Made by a program: the position numbers and the translations under genes. Source: Enterococcus pingfangensis (lineage in GTDB: Bacteria > Bacillota > Bacilli > Lactobacillales > Enterococcaceae). From it: a stretch of DNA of 64,000 nucleotides. The notes beneath the pieces were generated by a model. That model did no database searches, was not told the origin of the DNA, and worked only from the letters and a program-made list of their open reading frames with translations. Position 1 is the first letter of the stretch. The number at the start of each line of letters is the position of its first letter. Positions 28,330 through 38,044 of this stretch are shown in pieces. The stretch is from positions 1 through 64,000 of the forward strand of contig NZ_BJDP01000007.1 of the NCBI RefSeq assembly GCF_005405205.1. The letters run 5' to 3'.

Positions 28330-29564
28330 TGACAAAACACGCAAACCCTGTCATCCCTTATATTGAAGGTGATGGTATTGGCCCAGAAATTTGGCGAGCA
28401 ACACAAAAAGTTGTTGATGCTGCGGTCTACTCCGCCTATCAGGCTGAACGTAAAATCAACTGGTTAGAAGTCCTTGCTGGTCAGAAAGCCTTTGATCAAA
28501 CCGGAGCATGGCTTCCTAAAGAAACCTTGGCGGCACTAAAAAAATATAAACTTACGATTAAAGGCCCCTTGACTACCCCAATCGGTGAAGGCTTTCGTTC
28601 GCTAAACGTTACATTGCGGCAAGAATTAGATCTTTATGCTTGTGTACGACCCGTCCGCTATTTCAAAGGAGTCCCCTCCCCTTTAAAGGCGCCCGAAAAA
28701 ACAGACATGACGATTTTTCGTGAAAACATTGAGGATGTCTACGCCGGGATCGAATTTGCCAGCGAATCTGCCGAGGCAAACCAGCTTTTAAATTTTTTAA
28801 CGGAAACATTAGCGGTGACTAACATTCGCTTTCCGGCAACAAGCGCCTTGGGAATCAAACCGATCTCTCAAGAAGGAAGTCAGCGTTTGATCACAGCCGC
28901 TTTGGATTATGCACTTGAACACGGAAAAAAACGTGTGACATTAGTCCATAAAGGAAACATTATGAAGTTTACTGAAGGCGGCTTTAAAAACTGGGGCTAT
29001 GGATTAATTGAAGAAAATTACCCGCAAGTTTTTACTATGAATCGCTATAAAAAGCTTTCTACTGAAATAGGCGTCGAAAAAGCAGATGCGGCACTAAAAG
29101 AAGCAAAAAGTTCTGATAAAATCATTGTAGATGACGTCATCGCGGATAATTTTTTACAACAAATTCTTTTATACCCAGAAAATTATCAAGTCGTAGCGAC
29201 AACAAATTTGAATGGGGATTACATTTCAGATGCCTTGGCCGCTCAAGTTGGCGGAATCGGTATCTCGCCAGGAGCAAACATCAATTATCAGACGGGACAT
29301 GCGATTTTTGAAGCCACTCACGGTACAGCCCCAGATATTGTCGGCAAAGGCTGGGCCAACCCTTGCTCTTTGCTTCTTTCCGCTGCGATGATGCTGAATC
29401 ATTTAGGTTGGTTCGAAGCAAGCAAAAAAATTACAGCCGCTATCGAACAAGCCTTACAAAGTAAGCACGTGACTCACGACTTTGCACAGATGTTAGAAAC
29501 CAAAGCACTGTCTACTGCGGAATTTTCTGACTATTTAATCAACGCTCTGCAAAAAGCTCACTGA
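28329..29564 (+). CDS. icd: Isocitrate dehydrogenase, probably NAD-dependent
   Basis: 411 residues from ATG 28329 (AAGGAGCAGG site inside the acn end). Substrate residues include FRSLNVTLRQELDLYACVRPV and the catalytic YxxK region. In the coenzyme site the motif is HGTAPDIVGKGWANP; where NADP-specific enzymes of this type have Lys-Tyr after the Pro, this one has Asp-Ile, the pair known from NAD-specific bacterial relatives. It turns isocitrate into 2-oxoglutarate and CO2. The coenzyme prediction is inference from that pair. Confidence 0.92.
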   Translation: MTKHANPVIPYIEGDGIGPEIWRATQKVVDAAVYSAYQAERKINWLEVLAGQKAFDQTGAWLPKETLAALKKYKLTIKGPLTTPIGEGFRSLNVTLRQELDLYACVRPVRYFKGVPSPLKAPEKTDMTIFRENIEDVYAGIEFASESAEANQLLNFLTETLAVTNIRFPATSALGIKPISQEGSQRLITAALDYALEHGKKRVTLVHKGNIMKFTEGGFKNWGYGLIEENYPQVFTMNRYKKLSTEIGVEKADAALKEAKSSDKIIVDDVIADNFLQQILLYPENYQVVATTNLNGDYISDALAAQVGGIGISPGANINYQTGHAIFEATHGTAPDIVGKGWANPCSLLLSAAMMLNHLGWFEASKKITAAIEQALQSKHVTHDFAQMLETKALSTAEFSDYLINALQKAH

Positions 29565-29605
29565 ACCCATCGATTGAGAATGGACTAGTCTACTGTCATT
29601 ACGCA

Positions 29606-29642
29606 CAAAAAAACCACTCAAAATATTTTTGAGTGGTTTTTT
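29606..29642. terminator. Bidirectional terminator after icd
   Basis: Stem AAAACCACTCA with TGAGTGGTTTT, A-run and T-run on the two sides, between icd and a convergent small gene. Confidence 0.85.
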
Positions 29643-29657
29643 AGATAGACCGATTTA

Positions 29658-29885
29658 TTAATTAAAGAAACATTTCTTATAATTAATTCCCGCTATTTCA
29701 CTATATTTAATTAATACTTGCCCGTCTACTTGATCGATTTTATCTGCATCTAACCCGTAAAAACGCTCTACATTCACGATACAGCCATTGTTCTCTTTAC
29801 GGATTACCTCACCAATGATCGGCCGAGCAAAATCAGTTTTACGGCACTCATAGCTTTCTCCTACAATAATCGCTTCTTTATTCAT
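29658..29885 (-). CDS. Small hypothetical protein, likely SH3-like barrel
   Basis: 75 residues, mostly short beta strands by eye (ESYECRKTDFARPIIGEVIRKENNGCIVNVERF), no signal or membrane segment. The layout resembles small KOW/SH3-like barrel proteins of Firmicutes, but I do not recognise the family. Single-gene unit with a GAGGTGG site. Confidence 0.55.
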   Translation of the reverse strand: MNKEAIIVGESYECRKTDFARPIIGEVIRKENNGCIVNVERFYGLDADKIDQVDGQVLIKYSEIAGINYKKCFFN

Positions 29886-30003
29886 TCAACCACCTCATTA
29901 ATGTTTTATACTACACTTATATAATAGCACTAACGCGGATTAAAAACTACATTAACAGTGTTATTTGTTAAATAAACGATTTTTTAGGCGGATATTTCTA
30001 GTT

Positions 30004-30480
30004 TTAGTTGACAGTTTCTAATAATAACGACACATATTGTTCTAAATACAATTGATCGATTTGATCATACATACCAATTTCAGAACTATCAAGATCCAGC
30101 ACACCGATCAGCTGATCATTTTTCTTCATCGGTACTACAATTTCAGAACGCGCCGCTGAATCACATGCAATATAATTTTTATGTTCTAAGACATTTTCAA
30201 CAATCACCGTTTGGTTCTTTGCTGCTGATTCACCGCAGACCCCTTTTCCCATGGCAATATGAACGCATGAAACATTTCCTTGGAACGGTCCTAAGATCAG
30301 TTCGTCGTTTTTAAACAAATAATATCCGGCAAAGATCGTTTCTTGTAACGTTTGATTTAATAAAGCAGATGAGTTCGCCAAGTTAGCGATCAAATCCGTT
30401 TCTCCTTCTAGTAACGCTTTTTGCTGCAACAATAATAATTTATAGGCTTCTTCTTTTTCCGTTTGATCTTTCCAACTCAC
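30004..30480 (-). CDS. msrC: Free methionine-(R)-sulfoxide reductase (GAF domain)
   Basis: 159 residues from GTG 30480, which follows AGGAGGAA; an ATG further up has no site. A single GAF domain with the fRMsr pattern: NVSCVHIAMGKGVCGESA and YIACDSAARSEIVVP carry the three cysteines used for catalysis and resolution, and GVLDLDSSEIGMYD closes the domain. It reduces free methionine sulfoxide in the cytoplasm with thioredoxin. It stands alone. Confidence 0.85.
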   Translation of the reverse strand: MSWKDQTEKEEAYKLLLLQQKALLEGETDLIANLANSSALLNQTLQETIFAGYYLFKNDELILGPFQGNVSCVHIAMGKGVCGESAAKNQTVIVENVLEHKNYIACDSAARSEIVVPMKKNDQLIGVLDLDSSEIGMYDQIDQLYLEQYVSLLLETVN

Positions 30481-30800
30481 AATAATTCCTCCTATTTCAT
30501 TCGATCTCAATCGAACATCGCTTCTTTGTCTATCCTTATTAATAGTAAAATTTATAACTTTTGATTTATTCTACCCTAACTCTGAAGAGAACTCCATTGA
30601 TAACAGTACCGTTCCCGCCGATAAAATATGAAATTATTGCTGGAAAAATATTGTTACTTGATTTTCCGCTTAATTCTGTTTGCTGAATATTTCATTACCA
30701 TTACAATCTATACGGTTAAATGAAGATTCGACTATTTTAAACTTTTCAATCCGACTTTCTTATATAATTAAGCTCGAAAGATGAAAAGTGAGGGAACCCA
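30481..30800 (+). promoter_or_regulatory. Intergenic region with the promoter of the M23 hydrolase gene
   Basis: No gene. A TATAAT at about 30762 with a TTTCAA/TTTCTT-rich -35 area points toward the 30801 gene; GAGGG precedes its TTG start. The other end holds the msrC leader. I see no riboswitch or strong operator. Confidence 0.45.
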
Positions 30801-32201
30801 TTGATTAAATTAAAAAAATATACAGCACTAACTTTATGTGCCTTGACATTAACTACTGCACCATTAAGTGTATTAGCAGACGAATATGACCAAAAGATTA
30901 CTGATCAAGATAAAAAGATCTCTGATTTGCAGCAAACAGAACAAACGGTGGAAGAGCAAAAAGCCGTATTAGAACAACAAGTTGCGGCTGTTGAACAAGA
31001 AGTCGCAGACGTTTTAAAAGAAAAAACCAATGAAGAAAAAAAATTAAGTGATTTGACTGCTAAAATCGGACTTCTTCAAACTAAAATCCAAAAACGCGAA
31101 GAACAGATTCGAAATCAAGCACGCGATGTCCAAACCAATCATGATTCCGCTTCAATCGTAGATGTTGTCATCAACGCAAAATCTGTTGGCGAAGCTGTGA
31201 AAAAAACAATAGCCGTCTCTACTATCTTAAGTGCGAGCAAAGATATCATGGAACAACAAACAAAAGATAAGGCTGAACTTGAACAGCTTGGAAAAGAAGC
31301 AGAACAACGCTTGCAACTGATTACTCAAAAAACAGCGGAGCTAAAAGCGAAGCAAGATCAACTCGTCCAAACAAAGTTGGATCAGCAAGTAAAAATCAAT
31401 GATCTGCAAGCAAGTATCGCGACTGAAAAAGATCAGAAGAAGAAATATGAGAAACAAAAAGAAGATGCTGAAAAGAAACGGCAAGCAGCTTTGAAAGTAT
31501 TAGAAGAGCAACGCAAAAAAGAAGCAGCCGCTCGTGAAAAAGCGCAAGCTGAAGCAGAAAAACAAGCAAAAAAAGCGGCAGAAGAAGCCCAAAAGGCAGC
31601 AGAAGAAGCTCAAGCTCAAGCGGCGGCCGCTGAATCAGAAAAGCAAAAACAAGCAGCTGAAATTGCTCAACTAGAAGCACAGCAACAAGAACAACAAGCA
31701 AAACAACAACAAGAACAAGCGCAAACAGTAATTGACACAAGTGCTAGTCAGGTAACGACAAATCCTGCAGAAACTGAGTCGAAACCGGCGGAAAATAGCA
31801 GTGGCTGGGCCGCGCCTTTATCAATCGGTCTTTCTGTGACTAGTCCATTCGGTTTGCGTCAAGATCCAACTGGTGCTTCCGGCACCCAGCATGACGGAAT
31901 AGATTTCGCGGGTTCTGCCGGAACTCCGATCATGGCATCTAAAAGTGGACAAGTTGTTGAGGCCGGTTTCCATTGGTCTGCCGGCAACCACGTTGTAATC
32001 CAACATTCAGACGGCCACTACTCATACTACATGCACATGGTTTCTGCACCAAGTGTCGCTGTCGGTTCTGAAGTCAGTGCCGGACAAGTTTTAGGCGGCA
32101 TGGGAACGACCGGAAACTCGACTGGTGTTCATTTACATTTCGGTGTGTCTACCGCTTTATGGTCTGGATTTGTTGATCCTGCTCCATTATTAGGTATTTA
32201 A
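30801..32201 (+). CDS. Secreted PcsB/EnvC-like coiled-coil peptidoglycan hydrolase, M23 family
   Basis: 466 residues from TTG 30801. A Sec signal peptide ends about residue 26 (VLA-DEY). Residues about 30-300 are long coiled coils with the PcsB-type N-terminal pattern (dimerising arms regulated by FtsEX in relatives), then a very Ala/Glu/Gln/Lys-rich stretch and a Ser/Thr/Pro linker. The C-terminal 130 residues are an M23 zinc endopeptidase with QHDGIDFA and HLHFG metal motifs. It should cut peptide cross-links at the septum. Known PcsB uses a CHAP domain here; this one carries M23. FtsEX partnership is inference. Confidence 0.88.
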   Translation: MIKLKKYTALTLCALTLTTAPLSVLADEYDQKITDQDKKISDLQQTEQTVEEQKAVLEQQVAAVEQEVADVLKEKTNEEKKLSDLTAKIGLLQTKIQKREEQIRNQARDVQTNHDSASIVDVVINAKSVGEAVKKTIAVSTILSASKDIMEQQTKDKAELEQLGKEAEQRLQLITQKTAELKAKQDQLVQTKLDQQVKINDLQASIATEKDQKKKYEKQKEDAEKKRQAALKVLEEQRKKEAAAREKAQAEAEKQAKKAAEEAQKAAEEAQAQAAAAESEKQKQAAEIAQLEAQQQEQQAKQQQEQAQTVIDTSASQVTTNPAETESKPAENSSGWAAPLSIGLSVTSPFGLRQDPTGASGTQHDGIDFAGSAGTPIMASKSGQVVEAGFHWSAGNHVVIQHSDGHYSYYMHMVSAPSVAVGSEVSAGQVLGGMGTTGNSTGVHLHFGVSTALWSGFVDPAPLLGI

Positions 32202-32208
32202 AAAAAGT

Positions 32209-32247
32209 AAAAAAGTGCAACAGCCGATAGACGCTGTTGCACTTTTT
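32209..32247. terminator. Bidirectional terminator between M23 gene and alsD
   Basis: 15-bp stem AAAAAGTGCAACAGC with GCTGTTGCACTTTTT; it serves both convergent transcripts. Confidence 0.88.
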
Positions 32248-32265
32248 AGTTAGTAAATAACACTT

Positions 32266-32979
32266 TTATTCCGCTTCTTCGATATCTTTTGAAATGTCTT
32301 CTAATTTAATCTCATTAGCTAAATAATCCGCACTTTTTATTGGAAAGTTTTGTCTAAATTCTGCTAATTCCATCAGATCGATTCCCCCTTCTTCTAATGA
32401 GAAATCTAAGACATGTCCGCCAAAACTCCGATCATCACTAATGAAATGCAAATGAAATCCAGCTGCGGCGGCTCCTTGGAATAACCCTGGTGTAAAGAAA
32501 CCTACGATCGTCCCAGTGATATTATCCGCTGAAAATTCTGGTTGATTTCGCGCGATCTCTACAAAGCGCGGATACGGTTTTTGTTGTTTAGGTACTACGC
32601 GCACATGCATGTGACTGAATGTTCCGCTTATTTTAACAGCCGAGAATAAATTGTGGCTAATTTCTGCTGAAATCTCTGTTTTTACGACAGCGTCAGAAAC
32701 ATTCGTTAAGAAAAATTGTTTTTCAGATTCAAAATTAGTGACTGCTGCATAAGGTGTCAGCTCATCGCCAGTTAATTGAGTGACTCTTCCTGTTTGATCG
32801 ACATGATAAATGACGCCATCTAAGATAATGACTTCGCCATTTGCGCCTTCCAATGTCCCTAAACCAAAATCACCATAATTTGCTAAAGTCCCGATTTTCT
32901 CTGTACCTTCCAGCAAATCTTGCATCAATCCACCAAGTGTTCCATGCTGATAGATATAATTTCTTGTTTTCACTGTCAT
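32266..32979 (-). CDS. alsD: Alpha-acetolactate decarboxylase
   Basis: 237 residues, typical length. The zinc-site histidines are in GFHLHFISDDRSFGGH; other family segments are DFGLGTLEGANGEVIILDG and MHVRVVPKQQKPYP. It turns acetolactate into acetoin and CO2. It lies 13 bases after alsS and forms the alsSD operon that disposes of pyruvate without acid or NADH consumption. Confidence 0.93.
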   Translation of the reverse strand: MTVKTRNYIYQHGTLGGLMQDLLEGTEKIGTLANYGDFGLGTLEGANGEVIILDGVIYHVDQTGRVTQLTGDELTPYAAVTNFESEKQFFLTNVSDAVVKTEISAEISHNLFSAVKISGTFSHMHVRVVPKQQKPYPRFVEIARNQPEFSADNITGTIVGFFTPGLFQGAAAAGFHLHFISDDRSFGGHVLDFSLEEGGIDLMELAEFRQNFPIKSADYLANEIKLEDISKDIEEAE

Positions 32980-32992
32980 GAGTAATCCCCTC

Positions 32993-34645
32993 TTAATAAA
33001 ATTGATCCGGTAAGATTGTCTTGCCTAGTTCTTTGTTATCAGAGTAATCGATTGGAATATCGATGATAACCGGACCCTCTGTTGCCAATCCCGCTTGGAT
33101 AGCTGCTTCTAATTCCGCTTGGGTCGTCGCACGCAACCCTTTTGCTCCAAAAGCTTCCGCATATTTCACAAAATCAACCGGTCCAAAATGAACGCCCGAA
33201 GAACGGCCATATTTCATTTCTTCTTGAAATTCCACCATATTATAACTACCATCGTTCCAAATCAAGTGGATGATTTTTTGTTTCAAACGAACAGCCGTCT
33301 CAAGTTCTTGCGCAGAAAACAAGAAGCCGCCATCGCCAGAAACAGAGAAAATTTGTGTTGCTGGTCGTACTAATGCTGCTGCAATCGCCCATGGTAAAGC
33401 GACCCCTAACGTTTGCATTCCATTACTGAATAATAAATGGCGCGGTTCATAACTGCGGAAATGGCGTGCCATCCAAATATAATGGCTGCCCACGTCAACA
33501 GTCACTGTCATTTCATCAGTCACATTTTTTTGCAAAGTGTCAATGACTTCTAATGGATGTACTCGACTCTCAGCCGTTTTACTTTTTTGTTTGCCGTTGA
33601 CTAATGTTTCCTGCAGTGTCGCTAAATACTGATCAGCATCTGTTGACAATTGATATGCCGCGATTGAATCACTCAGCTTCTCGATTGTCTTCGCGATGCT
33701 CCCGATCAATTCAGCTTCCGGTTGCATGTATTGATCAATTTCCATCGGAACTTCATCGATAACTATCACTCGAGCATCTTTTTCTGCATTCCAATTGCGT
33801 GCTTCGTATTCGATCGGGTCATAACCGATTGCTAAAACCAAATCGCTGCGCTTCAACAACATATCTCCCGGTTGATTACGGAACAATCCTACTCGGCCGA
33901 AGAAATGTTCTTCTAATTCACGAGAAATAATCCCGGCTCCTTGGAATGTTTCGACTACCGGCAAGCCAGTTTTCTCAACCAACTTTCGGATTGCTTGTGT
34001 TTCTTTTTCCCCAGAAGCCCGCATACCGACTAATAATGTTGGCAATTTCGCTTCTTGGATTCGTTTTACTAAATCTGCGATATCTTCATCGGCGGCTGTA
34101 CCTAATACGGGGGTAGATAAAGGTTTGATCGCTTCTCCTTCAACCTCTCCATCTGTTACATCTTGTGGAATCGATAAGAAGCTGGCTCCCTTTTTCGCTG
34201 TTTTAGCAATTCGAAACGCGTTCGCAATGCTTTCTGATAACGTCTCTGAGTCTTGGATCTCTGAGCTGTATTTTGTAATCGGTGCAAACAGTGCCGCATT
34301 GTCCATGCTTTGATGAGTCAATTTTGAAAGGTCCGATCGTTTCACCTGACCAGCTAACGCTAGAATCGGGTCGCCTTCTGCAGTCGCAGTAACTAATCCT
34401 GTGGCTAAATTACTTGCGCCAGGACCGCTTGTTGCGATCACTACTCCAGGTTCTCCTGTTAAGCGTCCAATAGCTTGTGCCATAAAAGCAGCATTTTGTT
34501 CATGACGCGTCAAGATTAATTGCGGCCCATGATCTTCTAATGTATCAAACACACCATCGATCTTAGCACCGGGAATCCCAAAAACAAATGGCACGCGATG
34601 ATTTTCTAAACTATTAACAATGATTTCTGAACCCTTCTTGCTCAC
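32993..34645 (-). CDS. alsS: Acetolactate synthase, catabolic
   Basis: 550 residues. TPP-enzyme layout: N-terminal PYR domain with [13 protein letters not shown] and the catalytic Glu region [11 protein letters not shown], a central domain, and a C-terminal PP domain with the Mg/TPP motif [18 protein letters not shown]...NDGSYNMV. Lack of a FAD-type biosynthetic regulatory partner and linkage to alsD mark it as the catabolic enzyme that joins two pyruvates. First gene of alsSD. Confidence 0.93.
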   Translation of the reverse strand: MSKKGSEIIVNSLENHRVPFVFGIPGAKIDGVFDTLEDHGPQLILTRHEQNAAFMAQAIGRLTGEPGVVIATSGPGASNLATGLVTATAEGDPILALAGQVKRSDLSKLTHQSMDNAALFAPITKYSSEIQDSETLSESIANAFRIAKTAKKGASFLSIPQDVTDGEVEGEAIKPLSTPVLGTAADEDIADLVKRIQEAKLPTLLVGMRASGEKETQAIRKLVEKTGLPVVETFQGAGIISRELEEHFFGRVGLFRNQPGDMLLKRSDLVLAIGYDPIEYEARNWNAEKDARVIVIDEVPMEIDQYMQPEAELIGSIAKTIEKLSDSIAAYQLSTDADQYLATLQETLVNGKQKSKTAESRVHPLEVIDTLQKNVTDEMTVTVDVGSHYIWMARHFRSYEPRHLLFSNGMQTLGVALPWAIAAALVRPATQIFSVSGDGGFLFSAQELETAVRLKQKIIHLIWNDGSYNMVEFQEEMKYGRSSGVHFGPVDFVKYAEAFGAKGLRATTQAELEAAIQAGLATEGPVIIDIPIDYSDNKELGKTILPDQFY

Positions 34646-35105
34646 TGTATTACATCTCCTTAAAATCTGTATTAATTATATTTGATAATATAGCACCGTT
34701 ATCTTTATTTATCAACGATGAAACATCGGTTCAAATTGTTTTATCATAATCCTAAAAAAGAAGCCTTTTATTTAAGACTTCTCCTTTACTTTGAATATTT
34801 TATTCTATTTACTAACAAAATCAGCTACTTGAAATAGTTCTGACACAGTTAAAACGATGCCGGCCTTTCAATGCAAACGTTCGACCGCTCTTTATCCGAT
34901 TCTGCTTTTCATAACTACTCTTGAAGGATAAATTCTAAGAAATCTTTTTAACGCTATTTTTGATTGTGGTCAGAAAAAATCTATGGGATAGTAAGGATGT
35001 ACATTTCAATTTACCGATGAAGTTTAAAAACTAAAATAAAACACTTGCTATGAAACGAGTTTCATAAATTATACTTTCCTCGTAAAGAAAAAGGAGGAAT
35101 TTTTT
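34646..35105. promoter_or_regulatory. Divergent promoter region of alsSD and the 35106-36325 genes
   Basis: No gene. The alsS side is AT-rich with a possible weak hairpin at about 34756-34786. The other side carries an 8-bp inverted repeat (separate entry) beside the start of the small gene and the LacI-type regulator. Confidence 0.5.
35049..35066. promoter_or_regulatory. Operator-like inverted repeat upstream of the LacI-type unit
   Basis: TATGAAAC and GTTTCATA are exact inverted copies with a 2-base spacer, 40 bases upstream of the 35106 start. The size and even-centre form suit a LacI/GalR-family dimer, so the regulator two genes downstream may bind here. Confidence 0.6.
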
Positions 35106-35378
35106 ATGAATACTTATGTAAAAGTTCAGCAAGATCATCTTCAAGAACATTTTCAAGTTTCCCTGCATTTCTCTGATAAACAATTGCAGCTAGTCAGAAG
35201 CCGTGGATTCAAACGACCAACTATCCAGAACCTTCAATTAGCTGAAATCAAACATCTATTTATCAATGAATTTTTTGGCTGTCCCATTATCAGTTTCTTT
35301 TATCGAGACCGCCGGTATACGTTTTATCAATCTGGTCTTGGCGTCACCGAGTATTTAAAAGAACATTTACTCGTTTAA
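35106..35378 (+). CDS. Hypothetical 90-aa protein
   Basis: ATG after AAGGAGGAA. Soluble; the alternation of strands (FQVSLHFSDKQLQLV, HLFINEFFGCPIISFFYRDRRYTFYQ) suggests a small beta-rich domain, perhaps PH-like, ending in a helix. No named family. It is 23 bases ahead of the LacI-type gene in the same short operon. Confidence 0.6.
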   Translation: MNTYVKVQQDHLQEHFQVSLHFSDKQLQLVRSRGFKRPTIQNLQLAEIKHLFINEFFGCPIISFFYRDRRYTFYQSGLGVTEYLKEHLLV

Positions 35379-35401
35379 TAAAGTTAGAAGAGGTGTGTTT
35401 T

Positions 35402-36325
35402 ATGGCAAATATCCGCGATATCGCAAAGATCACTGGTTACTCTGTCTCCACGATTTCTCGTGTCATCAACAATCATCCTTATGTGGATGAAACAAAACGG
35501 GCGAAAGTCTTGGAAGTAATGAAAGAACTGAATTATGTTCCGAATCGTTCGGCGCAAAATTTAAGTTACGGCAAAACAAAGAACATCGGTGTCGTCTTGC
35601 CGTTCATCAACCATGCTTACTACGACCAGATGCTTAGCGGTATCATGCAAGCGGCTTTTCAACATCGTTACCGTGTCAGTCTGTTGCCGACAAATTACGA
35701 CCAAGAACTTGAAAAAAGCTACTTGGATGAATTTGCGACAAAAACTTATGATGGGCTGATCGTTACGACCAAATCAAACCCCATTGAAGTTTTTGCGGAC
35801 TATCATCAATATGGTCCCATCGTTTTTTGCGAAAATATTCCAGATGCCCCTGTTAGCTGCGTTTATTTCAATTTAGAACATTCCTTGCGTGAAGCCTTCC
35901 AATATTTGAAAGACAATGGCGTGAAGCAACTTGGAATGACTTTAGGCCGCAGTAAACATATCAGCCATAACTCAAAAGTCACACTTCAGATTGCTGAAGA
36001 AATTTTCCCTGGTTTTGATAAGGAGAATATCTTTTGGGATTGCTGCGTTCATGGTCAAGACGGGCAAAAAGCAGTGGAGTTTTTCAAAAAACGTGAAGTT
36101 GATGGTATTTTGACAAATGGTGATGAGATTGCCGCAGTCATAGTAGCACACTCTCATGACAAGACGCCTTTAGTGATTGGACGCGAAAATTTATTGATCA
36201 GCCGTTTGATTGGCTTTCCCAGCATCGATCATCACTTAGCAGAAATTGGACAACGAGCTTTTGAAGCATTCTTTTATCATAAACAAGAAAAATTATGTAT
36301 TCCACATGATTTTATTCAACGTTAA
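35402..36325 (+). CDS. LacI/GalR-family transcriptional regulator
   Basis: 307 residues from ATG 35402, behind GAGGTG. N-terminal LacI helix-turn-helix and hinge: MANIRDIAKITGYSVSTISRVINNHPYVDE and LNYVPNRSAQNLS. The rest is a periplasmic-binding-type effector domain (KNIGVVLPFINHAYYDQMLSGI, DGILTNGDEIAAVI). The effector and most targets are unknown; no sugar genes are adjacent. The operator-like repeat at 35049-35066 suggests it controls its own operon. Confidence 0.88.
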   Translation: MANIRDIAKITGYSVSTISRVINNHPYVDETKRAKVLEVMKELNYVPNRSAQNLSYGKTKNIGVVLPFINHAYYDQMLSGIMQAAFQHRYRVSLLPTNYDQELEKSYLDEFATKTYDGLIVTTKSNPIEVFADYHQYGPIVFCENIPDAPVSCVYFNLEHSLREAFQYLKDNGVKQLGMTLGRSKHISHNSKVTLQIAEEIFPGFDKENIFWDCCVHGQDGQKAVEFFKKREVDGILTNGDEIAAVIVAHSHDKTPLVIGRENLLISRLIGFPSIDHHLAEIGQRAFEAFFYHKQEKLCIPHDFIQR

Positions 36326-36329
36326 CCTA

Positions 36330-36367
36330 AAGGGGTTTGACAAAAATCTTGTCAAACCCCTTTTTTT
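36330..36367 (+). terminator. Terminator after the LacI-type gene
   Basis: Stem AGGGGTTTGAC with GTCAAACCCC and a run of seven T residues. It is also the head of one copy of the dispersed repeat described in the findings. Confidence 0.85.
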
Positions 36368-36567
36368 GAATAAATAACGTTTCAGTAGCTTCAAGAAATT
36401 CCTGCTGATTTTTTGACGCCCACTTCTGTCACAACCTCACATCACCCGCTTCTACCTGACATATAACCAGAGTATTCTTTCTTTATGGCAGCAAAATCAG
36501 AATAACTTACTTATCATTTCTAGGAGTCCGCGTTAAACAAAATTATCAATACTTTACAGCAGGGTTG

Positions 36568-37170
36568 TTAACTTTTAAATTCAAACGCTAATAAACGATC
36601 GATTATTCTTACAAGTTCTTCAGGTGATTCTTTTTGTACCCGATTGATCCAATCTTGCAAAACGCCAAACACTGCATTACTCAAAAATAATAACGCATAA
36701 TGGATCTCTGTAGCACTTTCAAGTTTCAAATCTAATCGCGGAAAAATATTTATCCGAGCATTTTCCCGCATCATCCGTTTAATATAATTTTGGACTTCCA
36801 CCGAACCATTCTCCGAGATCAAAGCGGCGATAAGTTTTCCTTCACTTTGCAAATACGTCAGCATATTGAGAAACAGTTTTGTCTTGCTGTTTTCATTCTT
36901 TGTTTGGATAAATTGATTGGCTTGATCGCGGAACTCTTTTAAATTCGCTTCAACTAAATCATACTTATCTACATAATGCAGGTAGAAACCGCTTCGACTG
37001 ATCTGAGCCTCTTCGCAGATATTTGTCACGGTGATCTGCTCAAATTTTTTAGTTTGAAGCAGTACAGTCATTGCGGCTAAAATATTTTTTCGGGTCCGAT
37101 AATAACGTAAGTCTTCTTTCAATTCTATACCTTCTTCAAAATAGTGAACAGTATTTTTCCGTTTATCCAT
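36568..37170 (-). CDS. TetR-family transcriptional regulator
   Basis: About 200 residues from ATG 37170 (AAGAAAAG site; ATG 37179 is also possible). N-terminal TetR helix-turn-helix with KKFEQITVTNICEEAQISRSGFYLHYVDKYDLVE, then an all-helical ligand domain. It is divergent from an ABC-2 exporter operon, and a perfect 10-bp inverted repeat lies between them, so it most likely represses the exporter. Confidence 0.85.
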   Translation of the reverse strand: MDKRKNTVHYFEEGIELKEDLRYYRTRKNILAAMTVLLQTKKFEQITVTNICEEAQISRSGFYLHYVDKYDLVEANLKEFRDQANQFIQTKNENSKTKLFLNMLTYLQSEGKLIAALISENGSVEVQNYIKRMMRENARINIFPRLDLKLESATEIHYALLFLSNAVFGVLQDWINRVQKESPEELVRIIDRLLAFEFKS

Positions 37171-37228
37171 TATTAACATTCTTTTCTTGCAACAGATAGT
37201 AGTCCTTTTATAATTCATATAGTACAAA

Positions 37229-37251
37229 ATAATAGACACGATGTCTATTAT
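37229..37251. promoter_or_regulatory. TetR operator upstream of the ABC exporter
   Basis: ATAATAGACA and TGTCTATTAT are exact inverted copies with a 3-base spacer. It is placed in the divergent promoter region, 53 bases upstream of the exporter ATPase start. Confidence 0.75.
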
Positions 37252-37303
37252 GCCAATTCAACTCGAAGTTTTAAGAAAATATAGCCTTTGCAGGAGGAAT
37301 AAA

Positions 37304-38044
37304 ATGACTACTGACAAAATAGCGGCAAGAATTACTGCCGCCTACAAATCTTTTGATCAAAGGGAGATCTTAAAGGATGTGAATCTTCAAATCGAAACTG
37401 GAAAAATCATCGGACTGATTGGACCTAGCGGCGCTGGAAAATCCACTACCATCAAATGCTTACTAGGAATGGAAAAACTGGATCAAGGCGAAGCGACCGT
37501 TTTCCAAACTAAAATGCCCAACCGGAAAATTTTAAGCAGAATCGGTTATATGGGACAGAGCAATGCTCTATACGATGAACTGACCGCTAAAGAAAACTTA
37601 CTCTTCTTTGGACAATTGACGGGGATGCCAAAAGAGAAGTTGACTCAAGCAATCGAGCGAACGATGACTTTGGTCAATTTAAACGAATTTATGGATCAGT
37701 TAGTTGGAACGTATTCTGGCGGAATGAAACGTAGATTGTCTTTAGCAATCACCTTGTTAGCTAATCCCGATCTGATCGTTTTAGATGAACCTACTGTTGG
37801 AATCGATCCAAGTTTACGTGCGGCTATTTGGAACCAGCTCCGCTTGCTTGCAGAATCAGAAAAAACGATCATTGTTACTACACATGTAATGGATGAAGCC
37901 GAAAAATGTGATGCTGTCGGCTTGATTATTGCCGGAAAAATCTTTGCGTTTGGTAGTCCAACTGAACTAAAACAAAAATTTGAAGTTGATTCTATTGAAG
38001 AAGTTTTCTTAAAGGCGGAGGGTGAAACAAATGAAGCGTTTTAA
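37304..38044 (+). CDS. ABC-2 exporter ATPase
   Basis: 246 residues from ATG 37304, behind CAGGAGGA; the earlier in-frame ATG at 37241 lies within the operator. Walker A GPSGAGKST, signature YSGGMKRR, Walker B LIVLDEPTVGIDP, H-loop VTTHVMDEAE. It powers the permease encoded next, whose start lies within its last codons. Drug or peptide export is the common role of this subfamily. Confidence 0.88.
   Translation: MTTDKIAARITAAYKSFDQREILKDVNLQIETGKIIGLIGPSGAGKSTTIKCLLGMEKLDQGEATVFQTKMPNRKILSRIGYMGQSNALYDELTAKENLLFFGQLTGMPKEKLTQAIERTMTLVNLNEFMDQLVGTYSGGMKRRLSLAITLLANPDLIVLDEPTVGIDPSLRAAIWNQLRLLAESEKTIIVTTHVMDEAEKCDAVGLIIAGKIFAFGSPTELKQKFEVDSIEEVFLKAEGETNEAF

Noticed and set aside
31396-31740. Long minus-strand open frame rich in Leu and Val
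   Set aside because: It is the reverse of the Ala/Glu/Gln-rich stalk of the M23 hydrolase; low-complexity coding sequence gives such mirror frames.
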